DNA of 64,000 nt from JABDMH01 sp965223215 (GTDB lineage Bacteria; Bacteroidota; Bacteroidia; Chitinophagales; Saprospiraceae). The stretch covers positions 6,200,001 to 6,264,000 of the forward strand of contig CBDCVZ010000010.1 in assembly GCA_965223215.1 (NCBI GenBank), in the 5' to 3' direction. A program made the translations under genes and the position numbers. Each line of letters starts with the position of its first letter. Position 1 is the stretch's first letter. The notes beneath the pieces are model-generated. The model made no database searches. It saw only the letters and a program-made list of their open reading frames with translations, and was not told the origin of the DNA. Shown here one piece after another: positions 55,636 to 64,000 of this stretch.

Positions 55636-56505
55636 ATGAGACAGCTCAAGATCACCAAATCGATCACCAACAGAGAAAGCCAATCTCTGGAAAAATACTT
55701 GCAAGAGATCGGTAAGGTGGATTTGTTGACCCCTGAGGAGGAGGTTGATCTGGCCAAAAAGATTAAACAGGGTGATCAAGAAGCGCTCGAACGTTTAACG
55801 AAGGCCAATCTTCGATTTGTCGTATCAGTAGCCAAGCAATATCAGAATCAGGGTCTTTCGCTTAGTGACCTGATCAACGAAGGAAATCTTGGCTTAATCA
55901 AGGCTGCGCAGCGATTTGATGAAACTCGTGGCTTTAAGTTCATCTCTTATGCCGTCTGGTGGATCAGGCAATCCATTTTGCAAGCACTTGCCGAACAATC
56001 GAGGATAGTCCGCTTGCCATTGAATAAAGTTGGGTCACTCAACAAAATCAATCGTGCCTTTTCAGAATTGGAGCAGGAGTTTGAAAGAGAGCCATCTCCG
56101 GAGGAATTAGCCGAAGTGCTTGAAATTCCTACAGATGAAGTAGAGACCACGTTGGGTGTGGCGGCAAGACATGTGTCTATGGATGCACCATTCGTAGACG
56201 GAGAGGACAATTCACTCCTAGATGTTCTGGAAAATGGCAGTACGCCTAAAACAGACTCACAACTCGAATACAATGAGTCCCTCAGAAAGGAAATCGAGCG
56301 TTCACTCAACACACTGACCGAGCGTCAGTGTGATGTCATCAAACTTTACTTCGGAATTGGTGTGGAGCACCCCATGTCACTGGAAGATATCGGTGAGAAA
56401 TTTGGTCTAACTCGTGAGCGGGTTAGACAAATTAAGGACAAAGCAATCAACAAACTTCGCTCCGCATCGCGAAGTAAACTTTTGAAGCATTACCTAGGCG
56501 GTTAA
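55636..56505 (+). CDS. rpoD: Primary RNA polymerase sigma-70 factor
   Basis: 289 residues, the short primary sigma typical of Bacteroidota, without the long region 1.1. Region 1.2 is SLEKYLQEIGKVDLLTPEEE; region 2 is LRFVVSVAKQYQNQGLSLSDLI with FKFISYAVWWIRQSI; region 3 follows LPLNKVGSLNKI; region 4 ends SLEDIGEKFGLTRERVRQI. It directs RNA polymerase to the TTTG/TAnnTTTG promoters noted in this window. Its stop overlaps the end of the convergent Lrp gene by four bases. Confidence 0.96.
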   Translation: MRQLKITKSITNRESQSLEKYLQEIGKVDLLTPEEEVDLAKKIKQGDQEALERLTKANLRFVVSVAKQYQNQGLSLSDLINEGNLGLIKAAQRFDETRGFKFISYAVWWIRQSILQALAEQSRIVRLPLNKVGSLNKINRAFSELEQEFEREPSPEELAEVLEIPTDEVETTLGVAARHVSMDAPFVDGEDNSLLDVLENGSTPKTDSQLEYNESLRKEIERSLNTLTERQCDVIKLYFGIGVEHPMSLEDIGEKFGLTRERVRQIKDKAINKLRSASRSKLLKHYLGG

Positions 56506-57005
56506 TCGTCCACTTCTTCACCCGTCTCCAAGATACTGATGGGGCGGTTAATGCTTTCCTCCAAGCTGATAAATGTCTCTGTGCGCTGAATACCACTTAT
56601 GGATTGAATTTTTTCGCTCAAAACGGTGCGAAGGTGCCTGGTATCTTTGCAAACCAAGCGAGCAAAAATGGCGTAATTTCCCGTGGTGTAGTGCGCAGCA
56701 ACAATTTCTGGAATTTCTCTTAGTTGCTGAATGACATCTCGATACATTGAACTCTTGTCAAGATATACACCAATAAAGGCAGAAACATCATATCCAAGTT
56801 TGGCAAAATCAACCTTCAGGTTAGCTTCTTTGACAACACCCAATTGCTCGAGCTTACGCATTCGTACATGCACCGTACCTCCGGAAACAAAAAGTTTTTT
56901 TGCGATGTCTGTATACGGCATTTTGGCATCACGCATCAGAATGGATAGAATCTGGCGATCCAACTTATCGATATCGTTCGGCTTTTTCACTTTTGGTAGG
57001 CTCAA
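56502..57005 (-). CDS. Lrp/AsnC family transcriptional regulator
   Basis: 167 residues. N-terminal winged helix (LDRQILSILMRDAKMPYTDIA, GGTVHVRMRKLEQLGVV) followed by the RAM/AsnC ligand domain (ISGIQRTETFISLEESI). Lrp-type regulators sense amino acids and bind as octamers. The long N-terminal stretch before the helix is only about 12 residues, as usual. No target site is evident by eye; divergent from the S41 peptidase gene by 155 bases. Confidence 0.9.
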   Translation of the reverse strand: MSLPKVKKPNDIDKLDRQILSILMRDAKMPYTDIAKKLFVSGGTVHVRMRKLEQLGVVKEANLKVDFAKLGYDVSAFIGVYLDKSSMYRDVIQQLREIPEIVAAHYTTGNYAIFARLVCKDTRHLRTVLSEKIQSISGIQRTETFISLEESINRPISILETGEEVDD

Positions 57006-57145
57006 TTTTACAACCTAAAGAAAATGAAAATATTATAATTATTAGCTAAAACTTTATCAATTCAGTAATGTTATGCCCTAATGAGTTCAAATTATTAAAA
57101 TTTTCATACTGATGGTCTGCTGTCCGAGGAATGACCCTAAAGTGC

Positions 57146-57153
57146 TAATTTTG
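57146..57153 (+). promoter_or_regulatory. Candidate -7 box giving a near-leaderless S41 peptidase mRNA
   Basis: TAATTTTG matches TAnnTTTG and stands seven bases before ATG 57161, so transcription would start at or next to the start codon. No TTTG stands about 20 bases upstream, so the match rests on one element. Confidence 0.35.
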
Positions 57154-57160
57154 ACCCCAA

Positions 57161-58765
57161 ATGAATGAGTCGCCAAAGAAGGTACAACTGTGGCAGCCGC
57201 TGATGCTTGCCGTTATGCTGGCTGCCGGTATGGTGATTGGTACTCAACTCGATGATGAACTTCCTGAGTCACCGCTTTGGAACGATACCGACCCCGATCG
57301 GGATTGGTCTGAGCTGATTGATGTAGTCCGATTTATCGAAGCGAAGTATGGCGATACCCTCGATACAGATTCCATCGTAAATGGTGCCATTGACTATCTG
57401 GTTGACCACCTAGATCCACATTCTTATTACCTATCAGATGATTCGTACCGTTATTTCAAAGAACGAATGTCGGGAGGGTACAAAGGCATTGGGATCGAAT
57501 ACCACCTGTTACAAGATTCTGTTTACCTGACTTGGATCTATCAAGATGGACCAGCCTCGAAGGCTGGCCTTGAACAAGGTGATATCATTCTCGACATTGA
57601 TGGCAGACCGATCTCCGGAGCGGGGCGATCAGACAAAGAGATCTGGAATGTTTGGAAAGACACCGAAGCAAGTTTTCAAATATCGTACTTGGATCGAACC
57701 TCAGGTGAGGTCAAAGAAGTGACCCTGACCAAAGCTCCCATTGAAGTGAAGTCCGTACCGGTTGGTGCATTATTTGAGGATGAAATTGCCTATTTGAAAA
57801 TCATTCGATTTACCAAGGGCACCTACGGTCAATTTATGATGGAGTTGGAAGTACTTGTAGAAAAGGGTGCTAGGCATTTGATTATAGATGTGCGAGACAA
57901 TCCTGGGGGTTCACTCTCTGAGGTCGTTAAGATCCTCGATCAGTTGGTCCTCGAAAAAGACCAACTACTTCTCTATATGGAGGGAGAAAACACCAAACGG
58001 ACGGAGCATCGATCCACGGGGAGGGTCTTTTATCCAATCGACAAGGTGGTGGTCCTCATCAATGAACATTCAGTGTCGGCCAGTGAAGTGTTGGCTGGAG
58101 TATTGCAAGATTTGGGTCGTGCCCACATCATTGGAAGGAGGTCTTTTGGAAAGGCTCTGGTGCAAGAGATGTACCATCTGGACGATCATGCAGCTCTAAA
58201 TTTGACCATCGGGAAGTACTACTTGCCGAGTGGACGTTATATTCAACGATCGTATGAGAATCGTCAAAGATATGAGCACGAACTCACTGTCAGGATTGAG
58301 CGAGGTGAATTGTTCGAGCAAGATAGTTTGAAACTTGATTCTTTTATTTTGAAGGAATCATTTGACGGAACTCCCCGGCCGGTGGGAGCTGGTATTCTAC
58401 CAGATCAATTTGTAGAGGCAAGCAGACTCTATTATTCTGACCATTGGCAAAAACTAAAACATTCTTTCGGCAAGGCAAGTTTCCAGTGGTTCATCGATCG
58501 TGAAATTGACTCAACCAATGTGTCGTCAATGGTCCAACAGGATTCGATTTTGGCTGTTCAGCTTGACCGTTATATTCCACCTTTGACGGAGCTCCCAGAT
58601 CTGGAGGAGTGGAGAAAATTCTTACGGGACCAGGTAACCATAAATTTTCTGTACATCATAGGTAGAGAGGCAGCCATCGTCAAATGGGGTAAAGCACTGG
58701 ATCCGACACTGATGACCGGCATCCGATATCTTCAATCATCACAGCTAAGAGCGCAAGAAAATTAG
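57161..58765 (+). CDS. S41 family C-terminal processing peptidase
   Basis: 534 residues. An uncleaved or signal-type helix (PLMLAVMLAAGMVIGTQL) leads into a PDZ domain (IGIEYHLLQDSVYL..GPASKAGLEQGDIILDIDG, about 95-165) and the S41 protease core: DVRDNPGGSLSEVVKI, the catalytic Ser in NEHSVSASEVLAGVL and Lys in RRSFGKALVQ. Periplasmic carboxyl-terminal proteases of this group trim or degrade envelope proteins. Overlaps the convergent TsaC-like gene by 21 bases. Confidence 0.92.
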   Translation: MNESPKKVQLWQPLMLAVMLAAGMVIGTQLDDELPESPLWNDTDPDRDWSELIDVVRFIEAKYGDTLDTDSIVNGAIDYLVDHLDPHSYYLSDDSYRYFKERMSGGYKGIGIEYHLLQDSVYLTWIYQDGPASKAGLEQGDIILDIDGRPISGAGRSDKEIWNVWKDTEASFQISYLDRTSGEVKEVTLTKAPIEVKSVPVGALFEDEIAYLKIIRFTKGTYGQFMMELEVLVEKGARHLIIDVRDNPGGSLSEVVKILDQLVLEKDQLLLYMEGENTKRTEHRSTGRVFYPIDKVVVLINEHSVSASEVLAGVLQDLGRAHIIGRRSFGKALVQEMYHLDDHAALNLTIGKYYLPSGRYIQRSYENRQRYEHELTVRIERGELFEQDSLKLDSFILKESFDGTPRPVGAGILPDQFVEASRLYYSDHWQKLKHSFGKASFQWFIDREIDSTNVSSMVQQDSILAVQLDRYIPPLTELPDLEEWRKFLRDQVTINFLYIIGREAAIVKWGKALDPTLMTGIRYLQSSQLRAQEN

Positions 58766-59305
58766 TTCCGATTTATCGGAAAGTTTGACAATGACCGACG
58801 GGTCACGCTCTGATTCATCTTCTCTTTTATAATCAACGATATAATCCACCTGCTGCATTATATCGAATGAAATGCTGCCAAAGTTGGAAGGAAAGGGCTC
58901 AGAACTCTTGTTGGCTGAGGTCGCAATCAAGGGTTTGCCAAAGGTTTCAATCAGTTGTTGACAAAACATGTCTTGAGCTATCCTGATCGCCACGGTCCCA
59001 TCTGAGGCAACCACATTGGATGGAAGATTTTTCGGAGCTTCATACACTACCGTCAGCGGACGGCGGTGATAGCAAAGCAATGTTTCTAGTCTCGGATGAA
59101 TGTTGTTAACGTATTCATGCAGCATCTTGATACCATTTACAAGGAGAATAAAGGGTTTTGATTTTGGGCGCTCCTTAATCTCATAGATCTTATCGACAGC
59201 ATCTTGATTGGTGGCATCACAGCCTATTCCCCAAATGGTGTCAGTCGGATAAATGATCACACCTCCTTGCTCCAGAGTATCTACAATTTGGTCGAGTTCA
59301 ATCAT
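58745..59305 (-). CDS. tsaC: L-threonylcarbamoyladenylate synthase (TsaC/Sua5/YciO family)
   Basis: 186 residues, single YrdC-like domain. The start YPTDTIWGIGCDATN and KERPKSKPFILLV carry the threonine/ATP pocket, and KPLIATSANKSSEPFPSNF the second motif. TsaC makes threonylcarbamoyl-AMP for the t6A37 modification of tRNA. A YciO-type paralogue cannot be excluded because no second copy is visible for comparison. Confidence 0.9.
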   Translation of the reverse strand: MIELDQIVDTLEQGGVIIYPTDTIWGIGCDATNQDAVDKIYEIKERPKSKPFILLVNGIKMLHEYVNNIHPRLETLLCYHRRPLTVVYEAPKNLPSNVVASDGTVAIRIAQDMFCQQLIETFGKPLIATSANKSSEPFPSNFGSISFDIMQQVDYIVDYKREDESERDPSVIVKLSDKSELIFLRS

Positions 59306-59492
59306 AGACGGTTTCTAATCGGTTGGGTTCTTAATTTTTACAGTTTTTATAAACGATGCATTGGGAAAATAAGTTATCTCCAGCGGCAAATTCTATACGC
59401 TTTAACATTTTTTGAACCCAAACAACATCATTATACCGGCAAATGGAAATTTATCGGAGCTTGAATTCGTTCCTATCCAAACACTTTTAATA

Positions 59493-61760
59493 TTGTATTC
59501 TTGGATTAGATTTGGCCTTTTTTGTTCCCTCATGCTCTTCATAGAGTGTCTCAGCGCCAAGCACATTATTGGTGGCGACATCCAGTATGTGTGCTTGGGG
59601 GGTGGCGAATATCGTGTCATTATGAAAATATATCGCGATTGTCGACCCCAGGAACAGGCTGCACAGTTGGATGGCACCAGCCAGGATAACCTTGGAGGAG
59701 CCATTGTCACGATCTATCAAGGCAGTTCCAGGTTTACAGCAGTGCAGACCTTGGCCGTGCCACTACAAAGTCAGGGATTTATCGATGCTCCAGACTACCC
59801 ATGCTTAATTCCACCGGCCAATCTTTGTGTAGAAGAAGGGGTCTATGAGTTTACGGTACAATTTGCCGATTGGCCCTCCACCCAAAGCTATCATATCGTG
59901 TATCAACGATGCTGCCGAAATAACACCATTTCTAACATTGTGGCACCGGGCGATAATGGTGCCACCTACACCATTGAAATTACACCCGAATCTCAAGCGC
60001 TATGCAATAATTCACCAGTTTTTAGGGAGTTTCCACCGACGGTGGTTTGCGTCAACAATGAAATAGACTTTAATCACTCTGCTAGAGACGCCGATGGTGA
60101 CAGTCTTGTCTACAGCTTTTGCCATCCTTTGAAAGGAGGTGGATTAGCGGGCGGGCCTGATGATCCTACCGGCGATTGGTCGGCATGCAATGGGATCAGA
60201 CCTAATCCAGCTTGTGCACCTGGCTTTGGTAAAATAGCCTTTAAGCTTCCCTATACATTTGACCAACCCATGGCTGGTGATCCCCTCGTTTCCATCAATC
60301 CGCGGAGCGGCTTCATAACGGGGTCTCCTCAATTAATTGGTCAGTTTGTGATGGGTGTTTGTGTTGAAGAATATCGCGACGGAATACTGATCGGTAAGAT
60401 CAGCCGTGATTTTCAGTTTAATGTCGCAGATTGTGATCCTACTGTATTTGCCAAAGTGCAGAGTGATGCCGTGGTGGGGGATCGAGAATTTGTAATTAAT
60501 TCGTGCGGCAACAATACCATCTTATTTGAAAATGATAGCGAGATTGAGCAATTCATCGATACCTACCATTGGTTGTTTGACATTGATGGGCAGGTGACCG
60601 AGGTTAATTCCCGCGATGCAGAGATCACTTTTCCGGGAGTTGGTACTTACGAGGGTGTCATGATTGTAAATCGCGGGCTCGATTGCGGTGACACTGCCAA
60701 TATATTTGTCAATCTATATCCTTCCATCAATGTGGATTTTTCTTTTGACTACGACACCTGTATCGGAGGACCAACCGAATTTACTGATTTGTCAACCACT
60801 GGGGCAGAGGAGGTTTTGAGATGGGATTGGAAATTTGGAGAGGGGGGCACTTCTCAGATCCAAAATCCCAGCTACACATATCCGATTCCGGGAGCACATA
60901 CGGTCACACTAATTGCTGAAGACAACAATGCCTGTATTGATTCGCAGCAGTATGTCATTCCTTACTTTCCTGTTCCACCACTGCTGGTGATTGAACCCAG
61001 TACCTTTGTCGGTTGCAGTCCCGGTCGCGTCTTCTTTAATAATTTATCCATCCCAGTTGATTCTACTTACGACATCAGGTGGGATTTTGGCGATGGTGGT
61101 GTTGGAACAGCGGTGTCTCCAACCCATGTCTATGAATCACCAGGCACCTTTAGCGTGTTTGTGCAGATTACATCTCCAATTGGTTGCTATACCGAAGCGT
61201 CATTTCCCAATTGGATTCAAATCAAACAGTCTCCCGTGGCCAGCTTTGTTTACTCCCCAGATCAACCGAGTAATTTTAATCCAACGGTGCAATTCAGCAA
61301 TTTATCTAGTAACCTGATCGACCAACAGTGGATTTTCGATAATGTCGGGAGGTCAAATGAATTTGATCCATCCTTCACTTTTCCAGATACCGGTCAGTTT
61401 CAAGTTGCACTGATTGCCATTCATGAAAATGGCTGTCGAGATACAAGCATTCAAATCATTGATGTAATTCCGAGAGTGACCTATCACATGCCCAATGCAT
61501 TTACGCCTAATGGAGATGGCAAAAATGATTTCTTTATTGGTACTGGCTTCACGGATGGGATGTTGGACTTCGAAATGACCATTTGGAGTCGATGGGGAGA
61601 ATTAATTTACATCACCGAAGATCCACTGGATCCATGGAATGGCAGCAAGAACAATGTTGGCAAGGTCTTACCCTCCGGTGTCTATGTATATCAGGTAAAG
61701 TACCGCGATCCCAGGGGTGAATCTGTCCAATTCAACGGGTTCGCAACCTTAATTCTCTAA
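59493..61760 (+). CDS. PKD-domain surface protein with CHU_C/gliding-motility C-terminal domain (copy 1)
   Basis: About 755 residues. No ATG fits the signal peptide: the only early ATG (59532) is too short, so I place the start at TTG 59493 (YSWIRFGLFCSLMLFIECLSA); a TTG at 59412 is also possible. N-terminal module HIIGGDIQYVCLGGGEYRV, IYRDCR, YQRCCRNNTI and FPPTVVCVN is Cys-rich; several PKD domains follow (WDWKFGEGGTS, WDFGDGGVG); the end is a CHU_C domain (NAFTPNGDGKND, WGELIY, GVYVYQVKY) for T9SS type B export. Likely adhesin or surface sheath component. Followed by a close paralogue. Confidence 0.85.
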   Translation: MYSWIRFGLFCSLMLFIECLSAKHIIGGDIQYVCLGGGEYRVIMKIYRDCRPQEQAAQLDGTSQDNLGGAIVTIYQGSSRFTAVQTLAVPLQSQGFIDAPDYPCLIPPANLCVEEGVYEFTVQFADWPSTQSYHIVYQRCCRNNTISNIVAPGDNGATYTIEITPESQALCNNSPVFREFPPTVVCVNNEIDFNHSARDADGDSLVYSFCHPLKGGGLAGGPDDPTGDWSACNGIRPNPACAPGFGKIAFKLPYTFDQPMAGDPLVSINPRSGFITGSPQLIGQFVMGVCVEEYRDGILIGKISRDFQFNVADCDPTVFAKVQSDAVVGDREFVINSCGNNTILFENDSEIEQFIDTYHWLFDIDGQVTEVNSRDAEITFPGVGTYEGVMIVNRGLDCGDTANIFVNLYPSINVDFSFDYDTCIGGPTEFTDLSTTGAEEVLRWDWKFGEGGTSQIQNPSYTYPIPGAHTVTLIAEDNNACIDSQQYVIPYFPVPPLLVIEPSTFVGCSPGRVFFNNLSIPVDSTYDIRWDFGDGGVGTAVSPTHVYESPGTFSVFVQITSPIGCYTEASFPNWIQIKQSPVASFVYSPDQPSNFNPTVQFSNLSSNLIDQQWIFDNVGRSNEFDPSFTFPDTGQFQVALIAIHENGCRDTSIQIIDVIPRVTYHMPNAFTPNGDGKNDFFIGTGFTDGMLDFEMTIWSRWGELIYITEDPLDPWNGSKNNVGKVLPSGVYVYQVKYRDPRGESVQFNGFATLIL

Positions 61761-61865
61761 TTACCGGCCTACCAAAACAGCTTCAAAACGTCAGCAGTCG
61801 GCAAATTGCCCAGTAAGTACGTTAACCTTTAGCAAAGGAAAACTAACTTATCTTATTTTGTCTAA

Positions 61866-64000
61866 ATGGCCAGAGTCATTCGAGGGCTAATGACCACCAT
61901 GGTGCTTACTTGGGCGACCCATGGTTTTGCTTTTCACATCATCGGTGGGGAAATCACCTATCAATGTCTGGGTAACGGGAAGTACAAGTTCATCATGCGC
62001 ATATATCGTGACTGCCGGGACCAAGGCATGCAAGTAGGCCAACTAGACCAACAAGCCCCCATTGGAATTTATCGCAATGGTACCATCTTAGTCGAAACCT
62101 TGCATGTAGTTTTGTTGAGCGTTTCGAATATTGAGCGCCCCGACTTTCCTTGCCTAATCCCTCCGGAAAACCTATGCGTTCAAGAGGGAATTTACGAATG
62201 GGAGTATACTTTTAGCGATTGGCCCTCGACGCATACTTATACGATCGAGTATCAGCGATGCTGCCGAAATAATACAATTGTCAATATCCAAAGTCCACAG
62301 ACGGCTGGCGGAACCTATTTCGTCGATATCAATTCAGAGGCCCAGAATCTATGCAATAGTTCGCCCGTATTTAGGGAGTTTCCCCCGACGGTTGTCTGCG
62401 TGAACAGTGACATTGATTTTGATCACTCGGCGATTGATGTCGATGGTGACAGTCTCGTATACAGCTTCTGCCATCCATTTAAAGGTGGCGGATTTCGAAT
62501 GGATCCCAATAATCCTGGCGGATGCGACGGCCCTCGTCCTGATCCGCCCTGCCCAGGACCATTTCAACGAGTAGCCTTCAGGCCACCTTACACCGTAGGC
62601 ACGCCCATGGGGGGAGACCCGGTGGTAAAAATTGATTCCGTGACTGGTAGGATCTCTGGAAAGCCGTTACTGATCGGTCAGTTTGTGATGGGAGTTTGCG
62701 TTAAAGAATATCGAAATGGAACATTGCTCGGTGAAATTAAAAGGGATTTTCAATTTAACGTTACGGACTGCGATCCGACGGTTTTTGCGAAAGTACGTAG
62801 TGATGCTACGGATGGCTTGAAGGAATTTGTGATCAACAGCTGTGGCAATAACACCATCTTGTTTGAGAATGAAAGTACTCTGGAAAGGTTCATCGGGGGG
62901 TATCGTTGGGAATTCATCATCGATGGCCAAATGCAGGTCTTTGAGACCAAAGATGCCGAGGTTACATTTCCTGGCCTAGGTACCTATGGTGGTACCATGA
63001 TCGTAAATCCCGGCCTTGACTGTGATGATTCAGCGAGAATTTTTGTGAATCTTTATCCTTCCATTGAGGCTGACTTCACCTATGATTACGACACTTGCAT
63101 TGCGGGGCCCACTGTCTTTAAAGACGCCTCCATGACTGGTGCCGAGCGTATCGAACAGTGGTTATGGGATTTTGGAGAGGGAGGGACGTCGGATGTCAGA
63201 AATCCCACCTATCTCTACCAAACCGCCGGGCTACACCACGTTTCACTCACCGTCATCGACGATAACGCATGTGTTGATGTAAAGGAGGTGCAACTGCCCT
63301 ATTTTCCGGTACCGCCCCTATTAGTGATTGAGCCCAGCACTTTTGTCGGATGTGCCCCGGCAGAGATCCTCTTCAATAACTTATCGGTCCCGGTGGATTC
63401 GACCTACGACATTTCTTGGGATTTTGGTGATGGAGGGACGGCTAACTCTGTATCACCAACGCACGTCTATGATGAGCAAGGTATTTACAGCGTCTCCCTT
63501 CAGATAACATCACCGATCGGCTGTTATACAGATGCCTTTTTCCCAAACTGGATTTCGATCAAACAATCACCCTCGGCGGCTTTTGCCTTTTCACCGGAGC
63601 AACCCAGCAATTTTAATCCAACCGTTCAGTTCACTAACTTTTCTATCAATCAATTCAACCAACAGTGGATTTTCGATCAATTTGGTCGGTCCAATGAGCT
63701 GCATCCCACCTTCACTTTTCCTGACACCGGTCAGTACCAGACGCTCTTGATTGCAATCCATGAAAATGGTTGTAGAGACACGGCTAGCCATGTAATCGAT
63801 GTCATACCCAGAGTGACCTACCACATGCCAAATGCTTTTACTCCCAATGGTGATGGCCGCAATGATGAATTCATCGGCACCGGATTTATTGATGGTCTGC
63901 AAGCCTTTGAAATGACCATTTGGAACCGTTGGGGAGAATTGGTGTTTATGGCAGCGGATCCTGAATATGCTTGGAATGGCCGCAAGAACAACGTCGGGCC
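61866..64000 (+). CDS. PKD-domain surface protein with CHU_C domain (copy 2), 3' end beyond window
   Basis: Open from ATG 61866 to the window edge with no stop (711 codons). Signal peptide MARVIRGLMTTMVLTWATHG, then the same modules as copy 1: HIIGGEITYQCLGNGKYKF, IYRDCRDQG, YQRCCRNNTI, FPPTVVCVN, PKD motifs WDFGEGGTS and WDFGDGGTA, and the CHU_C start NAFTPNGDGRND. It is collinear with copy 1 over its whole length, with local differences such as an insertion of FRMDPNNPGG in the N-terminal region. The remaining part should be only some 30 residues. Exported by T9SS, function as for copy 1. Confidence 0.88.
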   Translation, partial: MARVIRGLMTTMVLTWATHGFAFHIIGGEITYQCLGNGKYKFIMRIYRDCRDQGMQVGQLDQQAPIGIYRNGTILVETLHVVLLSVSNIERPDFPCLIPPENLCVQEGIYEWEYTFSDWPSTHTYTIEYQRCCRNNTIVNIQSPQTAGGTYFVDINSEAQNLCNSSPVFREFPPTVVCVNSDIDFDHSAIDVDGDSLVYSFCHPFKGGGFRMDPNNPGGCDGPRPDPPCPGPFQRVAFRPPYTVGTPMGGDPVVKIDSVTGRISGKPLLIGQFVMGVCVKEYRNGTLLGEIKRDFQFNVTDCDPTVFAKVRSDATDGLKEFVINSCGNNTILFENESTLERFIGGYRWEFIIDGQMQVFETKDAEVTFPGLGTYGGTMIVNPGLDCDDSARIFVNLYPSIEADFTYDYDTCIAGPTVFKDASMTGAERIEQWLWDFGEGGTSDVRNPTYLYQTAGLHHVSLTVIDDNACVDVKEVQLPYFPVPPLLVIEPSTFVGCAPAEILFNNLSVPVDSTYDISWDFGDGGTANSVSPTHVYDEQGIYSVSLQITSPIGCYTDAFFPNWISIKQSPSAAFAFSPEQPSNFNPTVQFTNFSINQFNQQWIFDQFGRSNELHPTFTFPDTGQYQTLLIAIHENGCRDTASHVIDVIPRVTYHMPNAFTPNGDGRNDEFIGTGFIDGLQAFEMTIWNRWGELVFMAADPEYAWNGRKNNVG

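Noticed and set aside
59532..59540. ATG 59532 as start of PKD copy 1
   Set aside because: Leaves too short a hydrophobic segment for a signal peptide, while the upstream open frame provides a complete one.
1..64000. CRISPR array, insertion sequences, prophage or integrative element
   Set aside because: No regularly spaced short repeats, transposase, integrase or phage genes were seen; the only large repeat is the PKD gene pair.

Overview
The window is a chromosomal piece of a Bacteroidota genome, most likely from the Saprospirales/Lewinella side of the phylum (the order is inference, the phylum is well supported). Evidence for the phylum: PorV and several C-terminal type IX secretion (T9SS) sorting or CHU_C-type domains, a SusC/RagA receptor preceded by FecR-DUF4974, a DUF4249 lipoprotein next to a TonB receptor, a short primary sigma factor of 289 residues, A-rich leaders in place of clear Shine-Dalgarno sites, and several matches to the Bacteroidota promoter pattern TTTG/TTG - about 20 nt - TAnnTTTG. 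I see no rRNA, tRNA, CRISPR array, insertion sequence, phage gene or replication origin.

Layout. 1-8.7 kb: the end of porV, a T9SS-exported vanadium-haloperoxidase-like protein, and a TonB receptor / DUF4249 lipoprotein / macroglobulin-like protein triad. 9-16 kb: FecR anti-sigma-like protein and SusC receptor with neither an ECF sigma gene nor a SusD, then a GH95 alpha-L-fucosidase-type gene broken by one missing base. 16.4-23.8 kb, minus strand: a sugar-acid utilisation cluster (DUF6807 lipoprotein, GH88-like unsaturated uronyl hydrolase, TIM-barrel isomerase, Gfo/Idh/MocA dehydrogenase, SDR, then DUF3311 protein and a sodium:solute symporter). 24-34 kb: mixed genes (choice-of-anchor B secreted protein, MenI-like thioesterase, ArsC-like protein, miaA, PlsC-like acyltransferase coupled to a GH5_7 mannanase, proC, secreted isoaspartyl peptidase, GT2, GNAT).

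34-49.6 kb is a surface-polysaccharide region. On the minus strand YfhO, a GT4, a glucuronyl C5-epimerase-type protein and an AsnB-type amidotransferase form one operon. On the plus strand lie a GT4, a methyltransferase, a flippase and a GT2. A third block holds WbpE-, WbpD- and polysaccharide-deacetylase-like genes with a divergent WecB/WbpI epimerase. Together they suggest a glycan with acetamido, and perhaps amidated, uronic acids; the first two enzymes of the Wbp route are not in the window.

50-59.3 kb: a small secreted protein, lhgO, a stress-type cassette (ECF sigma factor with a hairpin two bases before its start codon, two small membrane proteins, Hsp20), enoyl-CoA hydratase, START-like protein, primary sigma factor rpoD, Lrp/AsnC regulator, S41 peptidase and a TsaC/Sua5 protein. 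59.4-64 kb: two tandem paralogous PKD/CHU_C surface proteins, the second running off the window.

The features most worth a second look are the sigma/Hsp20 cassette with its start-codon hairpin, the one-base lesion in the GH95 gene at a conserved motif, the SusD-less SusC with sigma-less FecR, and the polysaccharide cluster combining amidotransferase, C5-epimerase and Wbp-type enzymes.
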